Of a stretch of 43,064 nt of DNA, positions 33,026 to 40,058 are shown piece by piece (position 1 is the stretch's first letter; each line of letters begins with the position of its first letter). Source of the DNA: a virus. The stretch lies in the IMG/VR virus record IMGVR_UViG_3300005577_000053, positions 1 through 43,064 of that record. One strand, given 5' to 3'. The position numbers were made by a program, and so were the translations under genes. The notes beneath the pieces are model-generated. The model worked only from the letters and a program-made list of their open reading frames with translations. It was not told the DNA's origin and ran no database searches.

Positions 33026-33140
33026 AAGCCTCAATTTCCTCTTCTGCTTCTCTATCCTGCTGCTGCCTAACTAAATAGCGCTTCTTGTAGCTACGTTCTT
33101 CAGCTAAGGGCAGCCATGAGCTTTTCTTTGTTGTCTTCAA
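32973..33140 (-). CDS. basic/acidic small protein, 55 aa (TTG start likely)
   Basis: The frame MKTTKKSSWLPLAEERSYKK followed by RYLVRQQQDREAEEEIEAYE and EQLEFPENDSPVGI is protein-like and matches a pattern seen in small phage proteins near nucleotide-metabolism genes. The only start is TTG at 33140 and the ribosome binding site is weak. Overlaps genes on both sides, which is usual here. Confidence 0.5.
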   Translation of the reverse strand: MKTTKKSSWLPLAEERSYKKRYLVRQQQDREAEEEIEAYEPEQLEFPENDSPVGI

Positions 33141-33258
33141 TGTAGTCCGTCAAGTAATCAAGCAATTCACGTTCTGTAAGTTCCAGGACATCCAACAACT
33201 CAAAGATGTCCAGTCTCGCTGCAAGCTCGTCTTTTAGTTCTTCAATGGTGTGATGCAT
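33100..33258 (-). CDS. small acidic helical protein, 52 aa
   Basis: ATG at 33258 overlaps the stop of the MazG-like gene (TGATG). MHHTIEELKDELAARLDIFE, then LLDVLELTERELLDYLTDYI and EDNKEKLMAALS; two acidic helices, no cysteine. The pattern is known from small phage proteins of unknown function. Confidence 0.7.
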   Translation of the reverse strand: MHHTIEELKDELAARLDIFELLDVLELTERELLDYLTDYIEDNKEKLMAALS

Positions 33259-33635
33259 CAATAAGCCTTGCCGCCAATAGATGCACGGTGCTCTGGTTTG
33301 TGGTCTTCACGGGTGCGATTGAATGCCAGCTTCTCAACCACAGCTCCACCCAGGTCCATTTGCCATGCCCCAGCCAAGTCACAAATGCGGATAAAGGCGT
33401 CTGCCAGTTCTACCTCTCGCCCATGACGGTGGGACAGCTTGTCGTCCATCATGTTCCGCCTGTCGGCCTCCATGGCCTCGGCCAGCTCTGAAACAATGAG
33501 CATCAGCTTAATGGGGAATTCTTTCTCATCGGGCAATTGGCCTGGCTGTAATTTCCACCATCCTGCATCACAAGATGCATCAAAACAAGTATGAACTAAC
33601 TCAGTGATATTATTCTTAAGAGACATTACGGTCAT
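33258..33635 (-). CDS. MazG-like nucleotide pyrophosphohydrolase
   Basis: 125 aa. The MazG four-helix signature is visible: KLMLIVSELAEAMEADRRN (ExxE) and REVELADAFIRICDLAGA (ExxD). Hydrolyses (d)NTPs to monophosphates; in phages such enzymes clean nucleotide pools or counter ppGpp-type stress. It neighbours a second predicted nucleotide diphosphohydrolase. Two ATGs (33635, 33626) are possible, both inside the 3' end of the previous gene. Confidence 0.8.
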   Translation of the reverse strand: MTVMSLKNNITELVHTCFDASCDAGWWKLQPGQLPDEKEFPIKLMLIVSELAEAMEADRRNMMDDKLSHRHGREVELADAFIRICDLAGAWQMDLGGAVVEKLAFNRTREDHKPEHRASIGGKAY

Positions 33636-33975
33636 CCAATTCTGGTTTATTCTTCATCATCCAATCAATGAACATGCAATTGCACGCGATGTGGTGCATA
33701 TGCGGAAGCCCGCTCTCACTGTCCACATCCTCTCCCTTCATCCACGCTGTCAAATGCCTAAACAGACTGGAGGACATACGAGAATAGTTGAAGCCCTTCT
33801 TCCAGTTGTTCGGGCTATATTTCTCAGCACCCATAGTGAGGACAGCAGCCACCCCCTCCAGGAAAGTGGGGTCTAGTAGGTCCATACGTGGCTTGCCTTG
33901 ATCGAATCTAACTGCCCCCAAAGGGACAATCTCTTGGGAATTTGCAACCTTCTCCCAAAACTCAAGTTGCTCCAT
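33616..33975 (-). CDS. dATP/dGTP diphosphohydrolase-like protein (DUF5664 type)
   Basis: 119 aa with the motif order of this family: RFDQGKPRMDLLDPTFLEGV, VLTMGAEKYSPNNWKKGF, SSSLFRHLTAWMKGEDVDSE and SGLPHMHHIACNCMFIDWM. Proteins with this domain are annotated as dATP/dGTP diphosphohydrolases. In phages with 2-aminoadenine DNA they act together with PurZ, but no PurZ is seen here, so a general pool-cleaning role with the adjacent MazG-like enzyme is more likely. Confidence 0.8.
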   Translation of the reverse strand: MEQLEFWEKVANSQEIVPLGAVRFDQGKPRMDLLDPTFLEGVAAVLTMGAEKYSPNNWKKGFNYSRMSSSLFRHLTAWMKGEDVDSESGLPHMHHIACNCMFIDWMMKNKPELDDRNVS

Positions 33976-34729
33976 AATTCCTCACAATATAATCAAGGGG
34001 AAGGGGCTCCAGGTTGAACTCCCCTTCATTCACGTCATGCAGCATGAGGCACCCCCGCCAGTGCTTATTCCCTTGTGGCCCCATGTAATCTTCATCGTGC
34101 TGGTAACAGGAGCCTGCAATTACCGATGTCAGGCGCCTTCCATCGGCGCGTGTCGCCATGGCAATCTGCAAGCCTTGTTGGTGACCCGCCACACAGCTTT
34201 GGTGCTTCTTGTTCAGCTGCGCTTGAGCAGTTGTCGCAGGGCGTCCCATCGTCCCCGTAGAAAAGTAGTGGCTGTATGCCACACCATCAATAACGACAAC
34301 ATCAAGGAATGGAAACACTTCCCAACCAAACTCTTGATATTCAAGATCATTGACAGAAAGAAGACCTTCAAGTTTTGCATCATTTTCAATTGCTCGGTTA
34401 ATACGATTCTCATGGTTGCCCAATGTCAATACAAGGCGTGGGCGATATTGCTTCTCTTTATTCCTAATTGCCTTGAAATTAAATATGGCAACTGGCTTAA
34501 GCAACGCCGTCATAGCCTGTACGGTGGCATCTACATCTGCTGTATAGCGGCGGCCCTCAAAGCTTTTCTTGCCCACATCGTAAGACGAGAGGCTGGGGAG
34601 GTCAGCAAAATCCCCAATACAAACCACCACCTCCGGCTTCTTATCGACAACGAAATTGCCAATGGCTGTTAAGAACTCGAAGTTGTCCCCTTGCTTGGCC
34701 TGGACATCGGGCAGGACAAAATGCCTCAT
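33962..34729 (-). CDS. calcineurin-like metallophosphoesterase
   Basis: 255 aa. Metal-binding motifs: LPDVQAK (Asp; the usual DxH His is replaced by DVQ), CIGDFADLPS (GDxxD), LVLTLGNHENRINRAI (GNHE), AYSHYFSTGT (His) and VAGHQQGLQIA (GH). Related phage enzymes act as phosphodiesterases or phosphatases, for example on DNA or protein; substrate is unknown. It overlaps its neighbours on both sides (ATGA). Confidence 0.85.
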   Translation of the reverse strand: MRHFVLPDVQAKQGDNFEFLTAIGNFVVDKKPEVVVCIGDFADLPSLSSYDVGKKSFEGRRYTADVDATVQAMTALLKPVAIFNFKAIRNKEKQYRPRLVLTLGNHENRINRAIENDAKLEGLLSVNDLEYQEFGWEVFPFLDVVVIDGVAYSHYFSTGTMGRPATTAQAQLNKKHQSCVAGHQQGLQIAMATRADGRRLTSVIAGSCYQHDEDYMGPQGNKHWRGCLMLHDVNEGEFNLEPLPLDYIVRNYGAT

Positions 34730-34896
34730 TTAAAATAGTCCTCACACTTGAGTCGATATGGCCCATTAGCTGCTTCAAGGAGGGCCTGCACCACCCATGA
34801 GTGGGGAATGAATTTGTCGGGATCTTCATTACAGTAATTTTGTGGGAGTGTGAAGGCCCATTTCTGTGCTAACTTAATTGCCTCTGGCTCTGTCAC
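34726..34896 (-). CDS. small hypothetical protein, 56 aa
   Basis: GTG at 34896 overlaps the previous stop (GTGA) and its own stop overlaps the next ATG (ATGA). Sequence begins (V)TEPEAIKLAQKWAFTLPQN and ends GPYRLKCEDYFK. No family recognised; the tight overlaps at both ends support it. Confidence 0.7.
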   Translation of the reverse strand: MTEPEAIKLAQKWAFTLPQNYCNEDPDKFIPHSWVVQALLEAANGPYRLKCEDYFK

Positions 34897-35102
34897 TGCA
34901 CTTCCCCCGGCATAGCATGCATAAACTCCTCCTCGTTGTCCTCTTCCTCAACCTCCAAGGTGGGGACCAGCTGCTGCATCAGCCCTTGGGCATACAGCAT
35001 ATTGAGGCCAAGGGTGACAGCAACAGTGAGTTCCTGTCCTGACAACTTACCTGTAATTACGGCTGAGCCGTCTTCACCTTCGATCACTTGATTAATTTGC
35101 AT
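34893..35102 (-). CDS. hypothetical protein, 69 aa
   Basis: ATG at 35102 overlaps the HNH gene stop (TAATG). MQINQVIEGEDGSAVITGKL, a hydrophobic helix-forming middle (VAVTLGLNMLYAQGLMQQLV) and an acidic tail. Pattern seen in small phage proteins of unknown function. Confidence 0.7.
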   Translation of the reverse strand: MQINQVIEGEDGSAVITGKLSGQELTVAVTLGLNMLYAQGLMQQLVPTLEVEEEDNEEEFMHAMPGEVQ

Positions 35103-35500
35103 TATTTCCTTTTTCTAGTAGTCCGCTCAGATGCAGTTTTCTCCGAATGGCACGAAGTACAAAGGACTTGTAAATTCTCTTTATCACAGAATAGTCCCTT
35201 GATAAACGAATCCCAAGTTGTGAACCCCTCAGCACCGACAACGGGAACTGTATGATCAACCTGGACCCCTTTAGCTGGAAAGTCGAGACTGCAACCAGCG
35301 CAGGCATAGTGCTGTGCAATACGGCCTGTCGCAACATTTGTTTTTTTCTCTGTCTTAGCTTCATTTAATGTCTCAAATTTCGGAGGATACCTGCGGGTTC
35401 CTGATCTTAAAATTGACACGATAAACGAGTGCCACCGAGCGGGGGTCCACTCAAGTTTCTTCTTAGTCGTCTTGGGCTTTCGCCCTGGCGTGCGCTTCAA
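35102..35500 (-). CDS. HNH endonuclease
   Basis: 132 aa, likely TTG start at 35500 (no ATG available). Basic N-terminus (KRTPGRKPKTTKKKLEW), then a classic HNH/zinc core: YACAGCSLDFPAKG, VQVDHTVPVVGAEGF, NLQVLCTSCHSEKTASER. Can cleave DNA; position among replication genes fits a homing endonuclease or a packaging-associated HNH. The 5' end overlaps the 88-aa gene by 38 bp. Confidence 0.85.
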   Translation of the reverse strand: MKRTPGRKPKTTKKKLEWTPARWHSFIVSILRSGTRRYPPKFETLNEAKTEKKTNVATGRIAQHYACAGCSLDFPAKGVQVDHTVPVVGAEGFTTWDSFIKGLFCDKENLQVLCTSCHSEKTASERTTRKRK

Positions 35501-35729
35501 GGAGGGCTGCCTCTCTTTCTTTTAGTTCTGGAATGTCAAGCCGATTGGCATAGGTTTCTTTTGTCAGCTTGCCAGTGCCTAGCCACGACATTGGCAGATA
35601 TTCCATGCCATCAACTTCCATGTCGAATAAATAGGCCCCAAGCCAGGGCCTTGCCTGTCCAACCACATAAGCGAAGATGACAGCTGGTGTGCCATCCTTT
35701 GTTGCTAAGCTGAGAGGGAACGATTCCAA
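35463..35729 (-). CDS. hypothetical protein, 88 aa
   Basis: The frame is open with a TTG at 35729 as the first usable start (MESFPLSLATKDGTPAVIFA). An aromatic-rich core (ARPWLGAYLFDMEVDGMEYL, PMSWLGTGKLTKETYANRLD) and a charged C-terminal helix. No family recognised. Starts inside the exonuclease 3' end. Confidence 0.65.
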   Translation of the reverse strand: MESFPLSLATKDGTPAVIFAYVVGQARPWLGAYLFDMEVDGMEYLPMSWLGTGKLTKETYANRLDIPELKEREAALLEAHARAKAQDD

Positions 35730-36418
35730 ATTTCACCACTTTCTCGTTGCAGCCAAAGCAATTGGCCGTTTTTAATAAACCGCTCGTCGTCGTTATAGAG
35801 GCCCCGCACCAGCTCAATCATCTCTTCCTCTGTGGACAGATGATCAATGTGCTTGGCAGCGCCAACCTTCCCAATTCCCTTAACACCGAAGATGTTATCT
35901 GCCGTGTCACCAATGAGCATTTGCTTGTAGAAGAACCGCGCCCCGTCTAGGGGCGTAACATAGAAATGCTCTTCTGGTTTCACCCATTGCTTGCCGTAGG
36001 AGGTGCCTGCAAACTCCCAGCTATAATGCTTTCCAGGAATCTGCCGCATGTCCTTGTCCAGCGTACAGACAACAAACTTGATATCCTGTTTCCAATACTT
36101 GGTTGCCTGAATGGCCACAGTGTCATCAGCCTCACAATTGTCCGACACCTTGGCACCCCATTCAGCCACCAGGTGCTCCCGCAAGGGCTCCAAGTACTTG
36201 GGCCTAGGCTTATCAACTCTATTGGCTTTATATTCAGGGCAGATTTGTTTACGGAAATTATCGGGGCCTGTCAGGTAGATTTCGTGCTCAGTGCTTTCTG
36301 TCTTTTGCAAGATGCGTAAGACCAGGTCATTAACACGATAGATACCAAGCTCAAGGCTTTCATTCTCAACTGATGCAGCAACCCTAAAACTAATAAGGTC
36401 GCCGTCAATAATAGCAAT
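35705..36418 (-). CDS. 5'-3' exonuclease / flap endonuclease, non-canonical start
   Basis: 237 aa when read from the ATT at 36418. N-terminus (I)AIIDGDLISFRVAASVEN matches the first Asp of FEN-type nucleases; further motifs: EADDTVAIQATKYW (acidic cluster), VVCTLDKDMRQIPGKHYSW (D-K-D), LIGDTADNIFGVKGIGKVGA (GD..DN..G..GIG, helix-hairpin-helix). Removes primers and degrades DNA like T7 gp6 or the Pol I 5' nuclease. No ATG, GTG or TTG lies at or upstream of the conserved IDGD; the ATT overlaps the previous stop as TAATT where other junctions have TAATG. AAAGGGG is 11 bases from ATT and 8 from an adjacent ATA (36421). Confidence 0.85.
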   Translation of the reverse strand: MAIIDGDLISFRVAASVENESLELGIYRVNDLVLRILQKTESTEHEIYLTGPDNFRKQICPEYKANRVDKPRPKYLEPLREHLVAEWGAKVSDNCEADDTVAIQATKYWKQDIKFVVCTLDKDMRQIPGKHYSWEFAGTSYGKQWVKPEEHFYVTPLDGARFFYKQMLIGDTADNIFGVKGIGKVGAAKHIDHLSTEEEMIELVRGLYNDDERFIKNGQLLWLQRESGEIWNRSLSA

Positions 36419-36702
36419 TATGGCTTATACCCCTTTAGAAACTGGTGCAAGAACATACTGAACGAATCAATCTCTCTCTCATCATGCTGCTCAGTTGTCT
36501 TGCCTTGTGCATAATAAATTGCATGGCACAACTCGTGCAGGAAGGTTTGTTCTTTAAGCTCCTGGGGAATATCTTCTCTAATCTCAATGGTGAGCTTTTC
36601 AAGCCAACACCTACCGAAATAGTCACAGGCCCGTTCAGACTGCTTGAAATACTTCACCTGCCATTTATAGCCCCCAAGAATAAAGCTATTGGGGATGCGC
36701 AT
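36418..36702 (-). CDS. HExxH-containing predicted metalloprotease, 94 aa
   Basis: ATG at 36702, one base after the ssb stop. MRIPNSFILGGYKWQVKYFK, then ELKEQTFLHELCHAIYYAQG (HExxH zinc-binding motif) and HDEREIDSFSMFLHQFLKGY with a downstream Glu that could be the third ligand. This small zincin-like family is common next to ssb and exonuclease genes in phages. Substrate unknown. Longer in-frame starts would run through ssb and are rejected. Confidence 0.8.
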   Translation of the reverse strand: MRIPNSFILGGYKWQVKYFKQSERACDYFGRCWLEKLTIEIREDIPQELKEQTFLHELCHAIYYAQGKTTEQHDEREIDSFSMFLHQFLKGYKP

Positions 36703-36703
36703 A

Positions 36704-37240
36704 TCAGAAGGGCACGTCGTCAGCCATGTCATCGAAGCCAGTGCCTGTGGGGCCCTTCTCCTTGACAGCCTTGTCGAACACGAAGTCAACATACTCCTGT
36801 GCAAGGGCAAGAACCTCAGCTGTCTTGGGAGGTGCCTTAGCACCAACAGCCAGCGTTGCAACAGCAGCACTCAGGGAGCTTTGCTTGACAATTAAAACCT
36901 GGCGGTTTGCGCGTTCTTCTGCCGTCTCATAGTTGCTTCGCACTGTTGCGGCAGTGCCTTGCACAATGCCGCTCGCAGAGCCCGTAGAGGCTGCTGGTGC
37001 GCTTCCTGCAGGGCTCAGGGCAGTCCAGTCCCAGTAGCCCTTCTCGTTCTTGACCGAGGTCACCTCAAAGGTCTTGCCAACGGCTGACGGATCGGACAAG
37101 ACTTTGTAGGCTTTCTCAGCAGCACCAAAGGAGAAAATCTTCTTTCCTCCCACTTTGCCTTGGTCATCTTTGTATGCCGTGTCGGCAATGTTATACTTGC
37201 CCTTGTTTTCAATAGTCACTGAGAGAATGGTAACTTGCAA
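36704..37240 (-). CDS. ssb: single-stranded DNA-binding protein
   Basis: 178 aa; TTG at 37240 with AAGGA six bases upstream. N-terminal OB-fold-like beta segments (MQVTILSVTIENKGKYNIAD, KVGGKKIFSFGAAEKAYKVL, GKTFEVTSVKNEKGYWDW), a disordered Ala/Ser-rich linker and a helical part, ending in an acidic tail DDMADDVPF of the kind that recruits replication proteins. Location next to exonuclease, polymerase and helicase genes supports the call. Confidence 0.8.
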   Translation of the reverse strand: MQVTILSVTIENKGKYNIADTAYKDDQGKVGGKKIFSFGAAEKAYKVLSDPSAVGKTFEVTSVKNEKGYWDWTALSPAGSAPAASTGSASGIVQGTAATVRSNYETAEERANRQVLIVKQSSLSAAVATLAVGAKAPPKTAEVLALAQEYVDFVFDKAVKEKGPTGTGFDDMADDVPF

Positions 37241-37249
37241 AATGTTTCC

Positions 37250-37612
37250 TTAAGATAAATGATATTCAAAGAACTTGCCAATGTTTGTGTGCTCATAGTC
37301 AAGTCCGTCCGAGCGAAGCCTCTTGGCCCGCCAGGAACATACAAAGGTGTTGTCGGGGGTATAGCCCCCGCTCTTGTCATACCTGTCAATTGCACAGCTG
37401 TTGTCTGTACGTCCCTCGGACAAGTAGTTAATGGGAATTGACAGCACTGGGCATGTGTCAACCCAGTTGATTTCCTCGAATCCTGTGCTCCAAGAAATTC
37501 CCAGTCTCTTGGCAGTTGATCTGGCTACGTGATACTTAATTCGTTTCTCTCGTAGAAGTTCCTGCTCCTTGTCCCCCCAGTTCTTGTGGTGTTTAGGACT
37601 TCTTTTCACCAT
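37250..37612 (-). CDS. HNH-like homing endonuclease, 120 aa
   Basis: Basic N-terminus (MVKRSPKHHKNWGDKEQELL, IKYHVARSTAKRLGISWS), then an HNH-type core with CPVLSIPINYLSEGRTDNS, CAIDRYDKSGGYTPDNTFV and CSWRAKRLRSDG. The CPVL...DR.D...GY...N arrangement matches the phage endonuclease at 31284-31754, although overall sequences differ. Lies between ssb and the small gene behind the polymerase, which suggests a separate insertion. Confidence 0.8.
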   Translation of the reverse strand: MVKRSPKHHKNWGDKEQELLREKRIKYHVARSTAKRLGISWSTGFEEINWVDTCPVLSIPINYLSEGRTDNSCAIDRYDKSGGYTPDNTFVCSWRAKRLRSDGLDYEHTNIGKFFEYHLS

Positions 37613-37621
37613 AGATTTGTC

Positions 37622-37789
37622 TTAGCTCTCCTCATCGCCATTACGATACTCTGAGCAGGCTTCGTCGTACCCATCCCAGTTATCCACTCCATGACTCTTT
37701 AGGCATTCCAAGAACCATTGATCGTCACAAAGCTTTTGATATTCTTTGATTTGAATTGTTATGTACCCATCTGGGTCGTGTTCAAGCAT
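37622..37789 (-). CDS. small hypothetical protein, 55 aa
   Basis: ATG at 37789 with AAGGAG seven bases upstream, overlapping the polymerase stop by 8 bp. MLEHDPDGYITIQIKEYQKL, then CDDQWFLECLKSHGVDNWDG. The pattern DPDGYI..K-EY-.L..D-.FL.CL...GVDNW.GY is recognised from small phage proteins of unknown function. Confidence 0.75.
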   Translation of the reverse strand: MLEHDPDGYITIQIKEYQKLCDDQWFLECLKSHGVDNWDGYDEACSEYRNGDEES

Positions 37790-38502
37790 AAGCAATCTCC
37801 TTCATATTTGCTTGATTCATTCCTGCCTTCACTTCCCCTTCGAGGGGTACAACCCAAGCATATCCAAATAGCTTTTGTATGTTCGCTCGTAAGTCTTGGA
37901 ACACCTCATAGAAAGTGTTAGCAGCAAGGTGTACATGTGACCTAGGACAATCAACAGTAATCGAGTCATGTACCGTTTGAATGAACTTGATGTCGTCATA
38001 TTTCTTAAGCCTGTTGAATGCAGAGATACGAGCAATCATCATAACGTCTGCCCCTGTGCCCTGAACCGGGAAATTCGTGAGAGTGGTCCATGGGCAAAAC
38101 AGCTCCCCCCTCTTGTCAATGTTGGGTACTTTCCAAAAGCGTCCCAGTGGGCCAATAATTGGTTCATTTGCCATTACCTTCTGTGCCCATCTGTTGTGGC
38201 ATTCATTAATGCCTTTGTATTTGGCAAAGAACTTCTCGTTCACCCCGTCCCAGTATTTACTATCGCTGCTAACATGCATGAAAGCAGGGTCGTTAGCAAA
38301 ACTCCACCCAGACCCGCGGAAAATGGTCCTGAAGAGATATATCTTGCTAATTAGTCGGGAGGGGAGGTTAAAAGCCTCTCTGTTAAGCTCATGGGTGTCA
38401 TGTCCATCAATCACCTCTTGAATACCAACAGGGTCTCTGCTCAGCTCTAGAATGGTCCTCCATTCGGGTCTAAAGCTGCTTAGCGTCCACGGACACAAGC
38501 AT
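37782..38502 (-). CDS. polA: family-A DNA polymerase, C-terminal piece, with frame disruption in motif A
   Basis: The palm/fingers half. AAGGAGG lies nine bases before ATG at 38502, which reads MLVSVDAKQL then TAG (38472-38470). The rest is in another frame from 38465 down: EWRTILELSRDPVGIQEVID. Motif A should read VSVDAKQL-EWR; dropping seven bases (TAGACCC, 38472-38466) restores it with the catalytic Asp and the Glu/Arg at standard spacing. Other motifs are intact: O-helix PSRLISKIYLFRTIF (Arg, Lys, Phe) and motif C FIQTVHDSITVD. The uninterrupted frame is open from 38498 (TTG). Sequence error, +1 frameshifting at CTT TAG, or recent inactivation remain possible. Confidence 0.8.
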
Positions 38503-38503
38503 G

Positions 38504-38563
38504 CTAGATACCCTCCTTGAAGGCACTACTGAGCACTTCTTCATAATTCAAGATAACTAGCAT
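38504..38563 (-). CDS. possible 19-aa ORF in the polymerase insertion
   Basis: ATG at 38563 overlaps the previous stop (TAATG) and encodes MLVILNYEEVLSSAFKEGI, ending in TAG just before the polymerase piece. Too short to judge; it may serve only to couple translation. Confidence 0.3.
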   Translation of the reverse strand: MLVILNYEEVLSSAFKEGI

Positions 38564-38796
38564 TACTTACGAAGCAGCACTGGCTTGCTGCTCTCCTTAA
38601 TTAAAAGCTTCACCAACTCATCACACTCTTTTGGATGATGCTGCAACAGGTCACTCACCAATAGCTCTGGCTGTCTCTTAAACAAGTCAATGAACGAGAA
38701 CAGGGTGTGATACCAATTGCCTTCTGCGTAAATACCTTCTCCATATTCTTTGTCTTCGTCGTTGAAAGGCAAGGAGTCATAGAATTTAGCTGTCAT
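38563..38796 (-). CDS. hypothetical protein inside the split polymerase locus, 77 aa
   Basis: ATG at 38796 lies inside the last codons of the upstream polymerase piece. MTAKFYDSLPFNDEDKEYGE, then GNWYHTLFSFIDLFKRQPEL and a charged helix ending SSKPVLLRK. No endonuclease motif and no family recognised. With the following 19-aa ORF it forms the roughly 280-bp segment separating the two polymerase pieces. Confidence 0.65.
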   Translation of the reverse strand: MTAKFYDSLPFNDEDKEYGEGIYAEGNWYHTLFSFIDLFKRQPELLVSDLLQHHPKECDELVKLLIKESSKPVLLRK

Positions 38797-39943
38797 ATTG
38801 GCTTTCAAAAATCTCTAGGATTTCTCCACTCATGTTCTGTCCATTTGGTTTGCTGCTAGACAGCCTCCCGGTCCGTGCGTTACATTGATTGTATGTCGGA
38901 TGTAGCATTCCTTCAGGCCATGCATATTCTCTGTTAAGTTTGTTGAGTCCTTCGTAATAGGTGCCCCTCACTTTCTCAAGTTTAGCAAGCTCAAGTAATA
39001 GAGTTACAAAACCTTTTGCTCTAGCAGTGCCTTTAAGCTTTTTAAGCGTCCCCTCATCTGTGGCGTAAGTTCCGGGTTTCTTAAGTTCACTTCTAGGTAA
39101 TGGAGCAAGAAGTGTTGGGAGGAGGTGTTCCTTAATTCCAACACGAAAGCGAGGTTGTCCGAGCTTGGCCCCTGTTTTATAAAATCCAATAATTTCGCGC
39201 ACTTCTTCAACAATGGTACCGCCGTACAGGAAAGCACTAAGCTGATCACCAGAGTTGAAGTTGATACGGATATCAGGGTAAACGCTAGAAAGCTGTCCAT
39301 TAATTTCCTCAATGCGAGCACCAATCTCAGCGCTCTTTTCTTCACATCGCTTGCTGTTGTATTTCAGACCATTCCATTCCATTTCCAACAGCACCAACAG
39401 GTCTTGGCATTGGAGCTTGAATAGCTTGAATAGCTCTGGCTGCTGCCTGAATGCCTCCAGCTGCTTCAAATAGCACTGGTAGGTACCTAGGCAGTCATAC
39501 TCCCCATATTCACATAGGATTTCCCACGGCACCTGATCGGTGTCTATATTTTTATTCCAGTACTGCTCCTTGACCACATCTAGCTTCTGCTCAAAGCCGT
39601 AGAACTCCAGCACTTCGTTGAGGCTGGGGAATGCAGCTGTTTGTCCAGACAGCAGGAAGTGAGCTAGCTGCACGTCCCAAATCTTCTTGCCCTCAAAGTT
39701 GAAGCCTGTTCGTCGCAGCCAAGCAAGGTCAAACTTGAAGTTGAGTCCAATGAGCACTGACGCATAGTCGATGTGAATTTGCACATCCCTGTCGTCTGGC
39801 TTATGGGAAGTTGAATAGCCATTGCTGTGGTGGCAGTGAATTGACACCAGCTTGCCTTTTGTGCTATAGGGGCTCGCTAGGGGGAACTTCAGAGTCTCCA
39901 CATCCACCACCAGGGGGTTCTCCGTATACAAATCTCTTGTCAT
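38786..39943 (-). CDS. polA: family-A DNA polymerase, N-terminal piece with 3'-5' exonuclease
   Basis: 385 aa. DnaQ-like exonuclease: LVVDVETLKFP (D-x-E), LIGLNFKFDLAWL (Nx3D) and CEYGEYDCLGTYQCY (Yx3D). Then the thumb/fingers start and motif TGRLSSSKPNGQNMSGEILE. It ends FESQYDS and TAA at the point where motif A should follow. With the piece at 37782-38502 it makes a complete family-A polymerase as two polypeptides. Start ATG at 39943 is inside the 64-aa gene. Confidence 0.9.
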   Translation of the reverse strand: MTRDLYTENPLVVDVETLKFPLASPYSTKGKLVSIHCHHSNGYSTSHKPDDRDVQIHIDYASVLIGLNFKFDLAWLRRTGFNFEGKKIWDVQLAHFLLSGQTAAFPSLNEVLEFYGFEQKLDVVKEQYWNKNIDTDQVPWEILCEYGEYDCLGTYQCYLKQLEAFRQQPELFKLFKLQCQDLLVLLEMEWNGLKYNSKRCEEKSAEIGARIEEINGQLSSVYPDIRINFNSGDQLSAFLYGGTIVEEVREIIGFYKTGAKLGQPRFRVGIKEHLLPTLLAPLPRSELKKPGTYATDEGTLKKLKGTARAKGFVTLLLELAKLEKVRGTYYEGLNKLNREYAWPEGMLHPTYNQCNARTGRLSSSKPNGQNMSGEILEIFESQYDS

Positions 39944-40058
39944 ATTCTATGATGTAATACTCTCTTGTTTCTTCTGGAAGTCTTTCCCAAGGAATTGCTC
40001 CTTGCCAGCCAAACGTAAGATTTGAAAACCACTCCCGTGGATTTTTAGGTGTACTCAT
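39864..40058 (-). CDS. small hypothetical protein, 64 aa
   Basis: ATG at 40058 overlaps the helicase stop (ATGA-type). MSTPKNPREWFSNLTFGWQG, AIPWERLPEETREYYIIEYD and a Gly/Pro-rich end. The 3' third overlaps the polymerase gene in another frame by 80 bp. No family recognised. Confidence 0.65.
   Translation of the reverse strand: MSTPKNPREWFSNLTFGWQGAIPWERLPEETREYYIIEYDKRFVYGEPPGGGCGDSEVPPSEPL

Noticed and set aside
33616-33975. 2-aminoadenine (Z-genome) pathway
   Set aside because: The diphosphohydrolase-like and MazG-like genes fit, but no PurZ or adenylosuccinate-synthase-like gene is present.
38503-38785. Group I intron within the polymerase gene
   Set aside because: The downstream piece has its own Shine-Dalgarno and ATG and starts exactly at motif A, and no intron core elements were recognised by eye; a gene split fits better, although RNA testing is needed.
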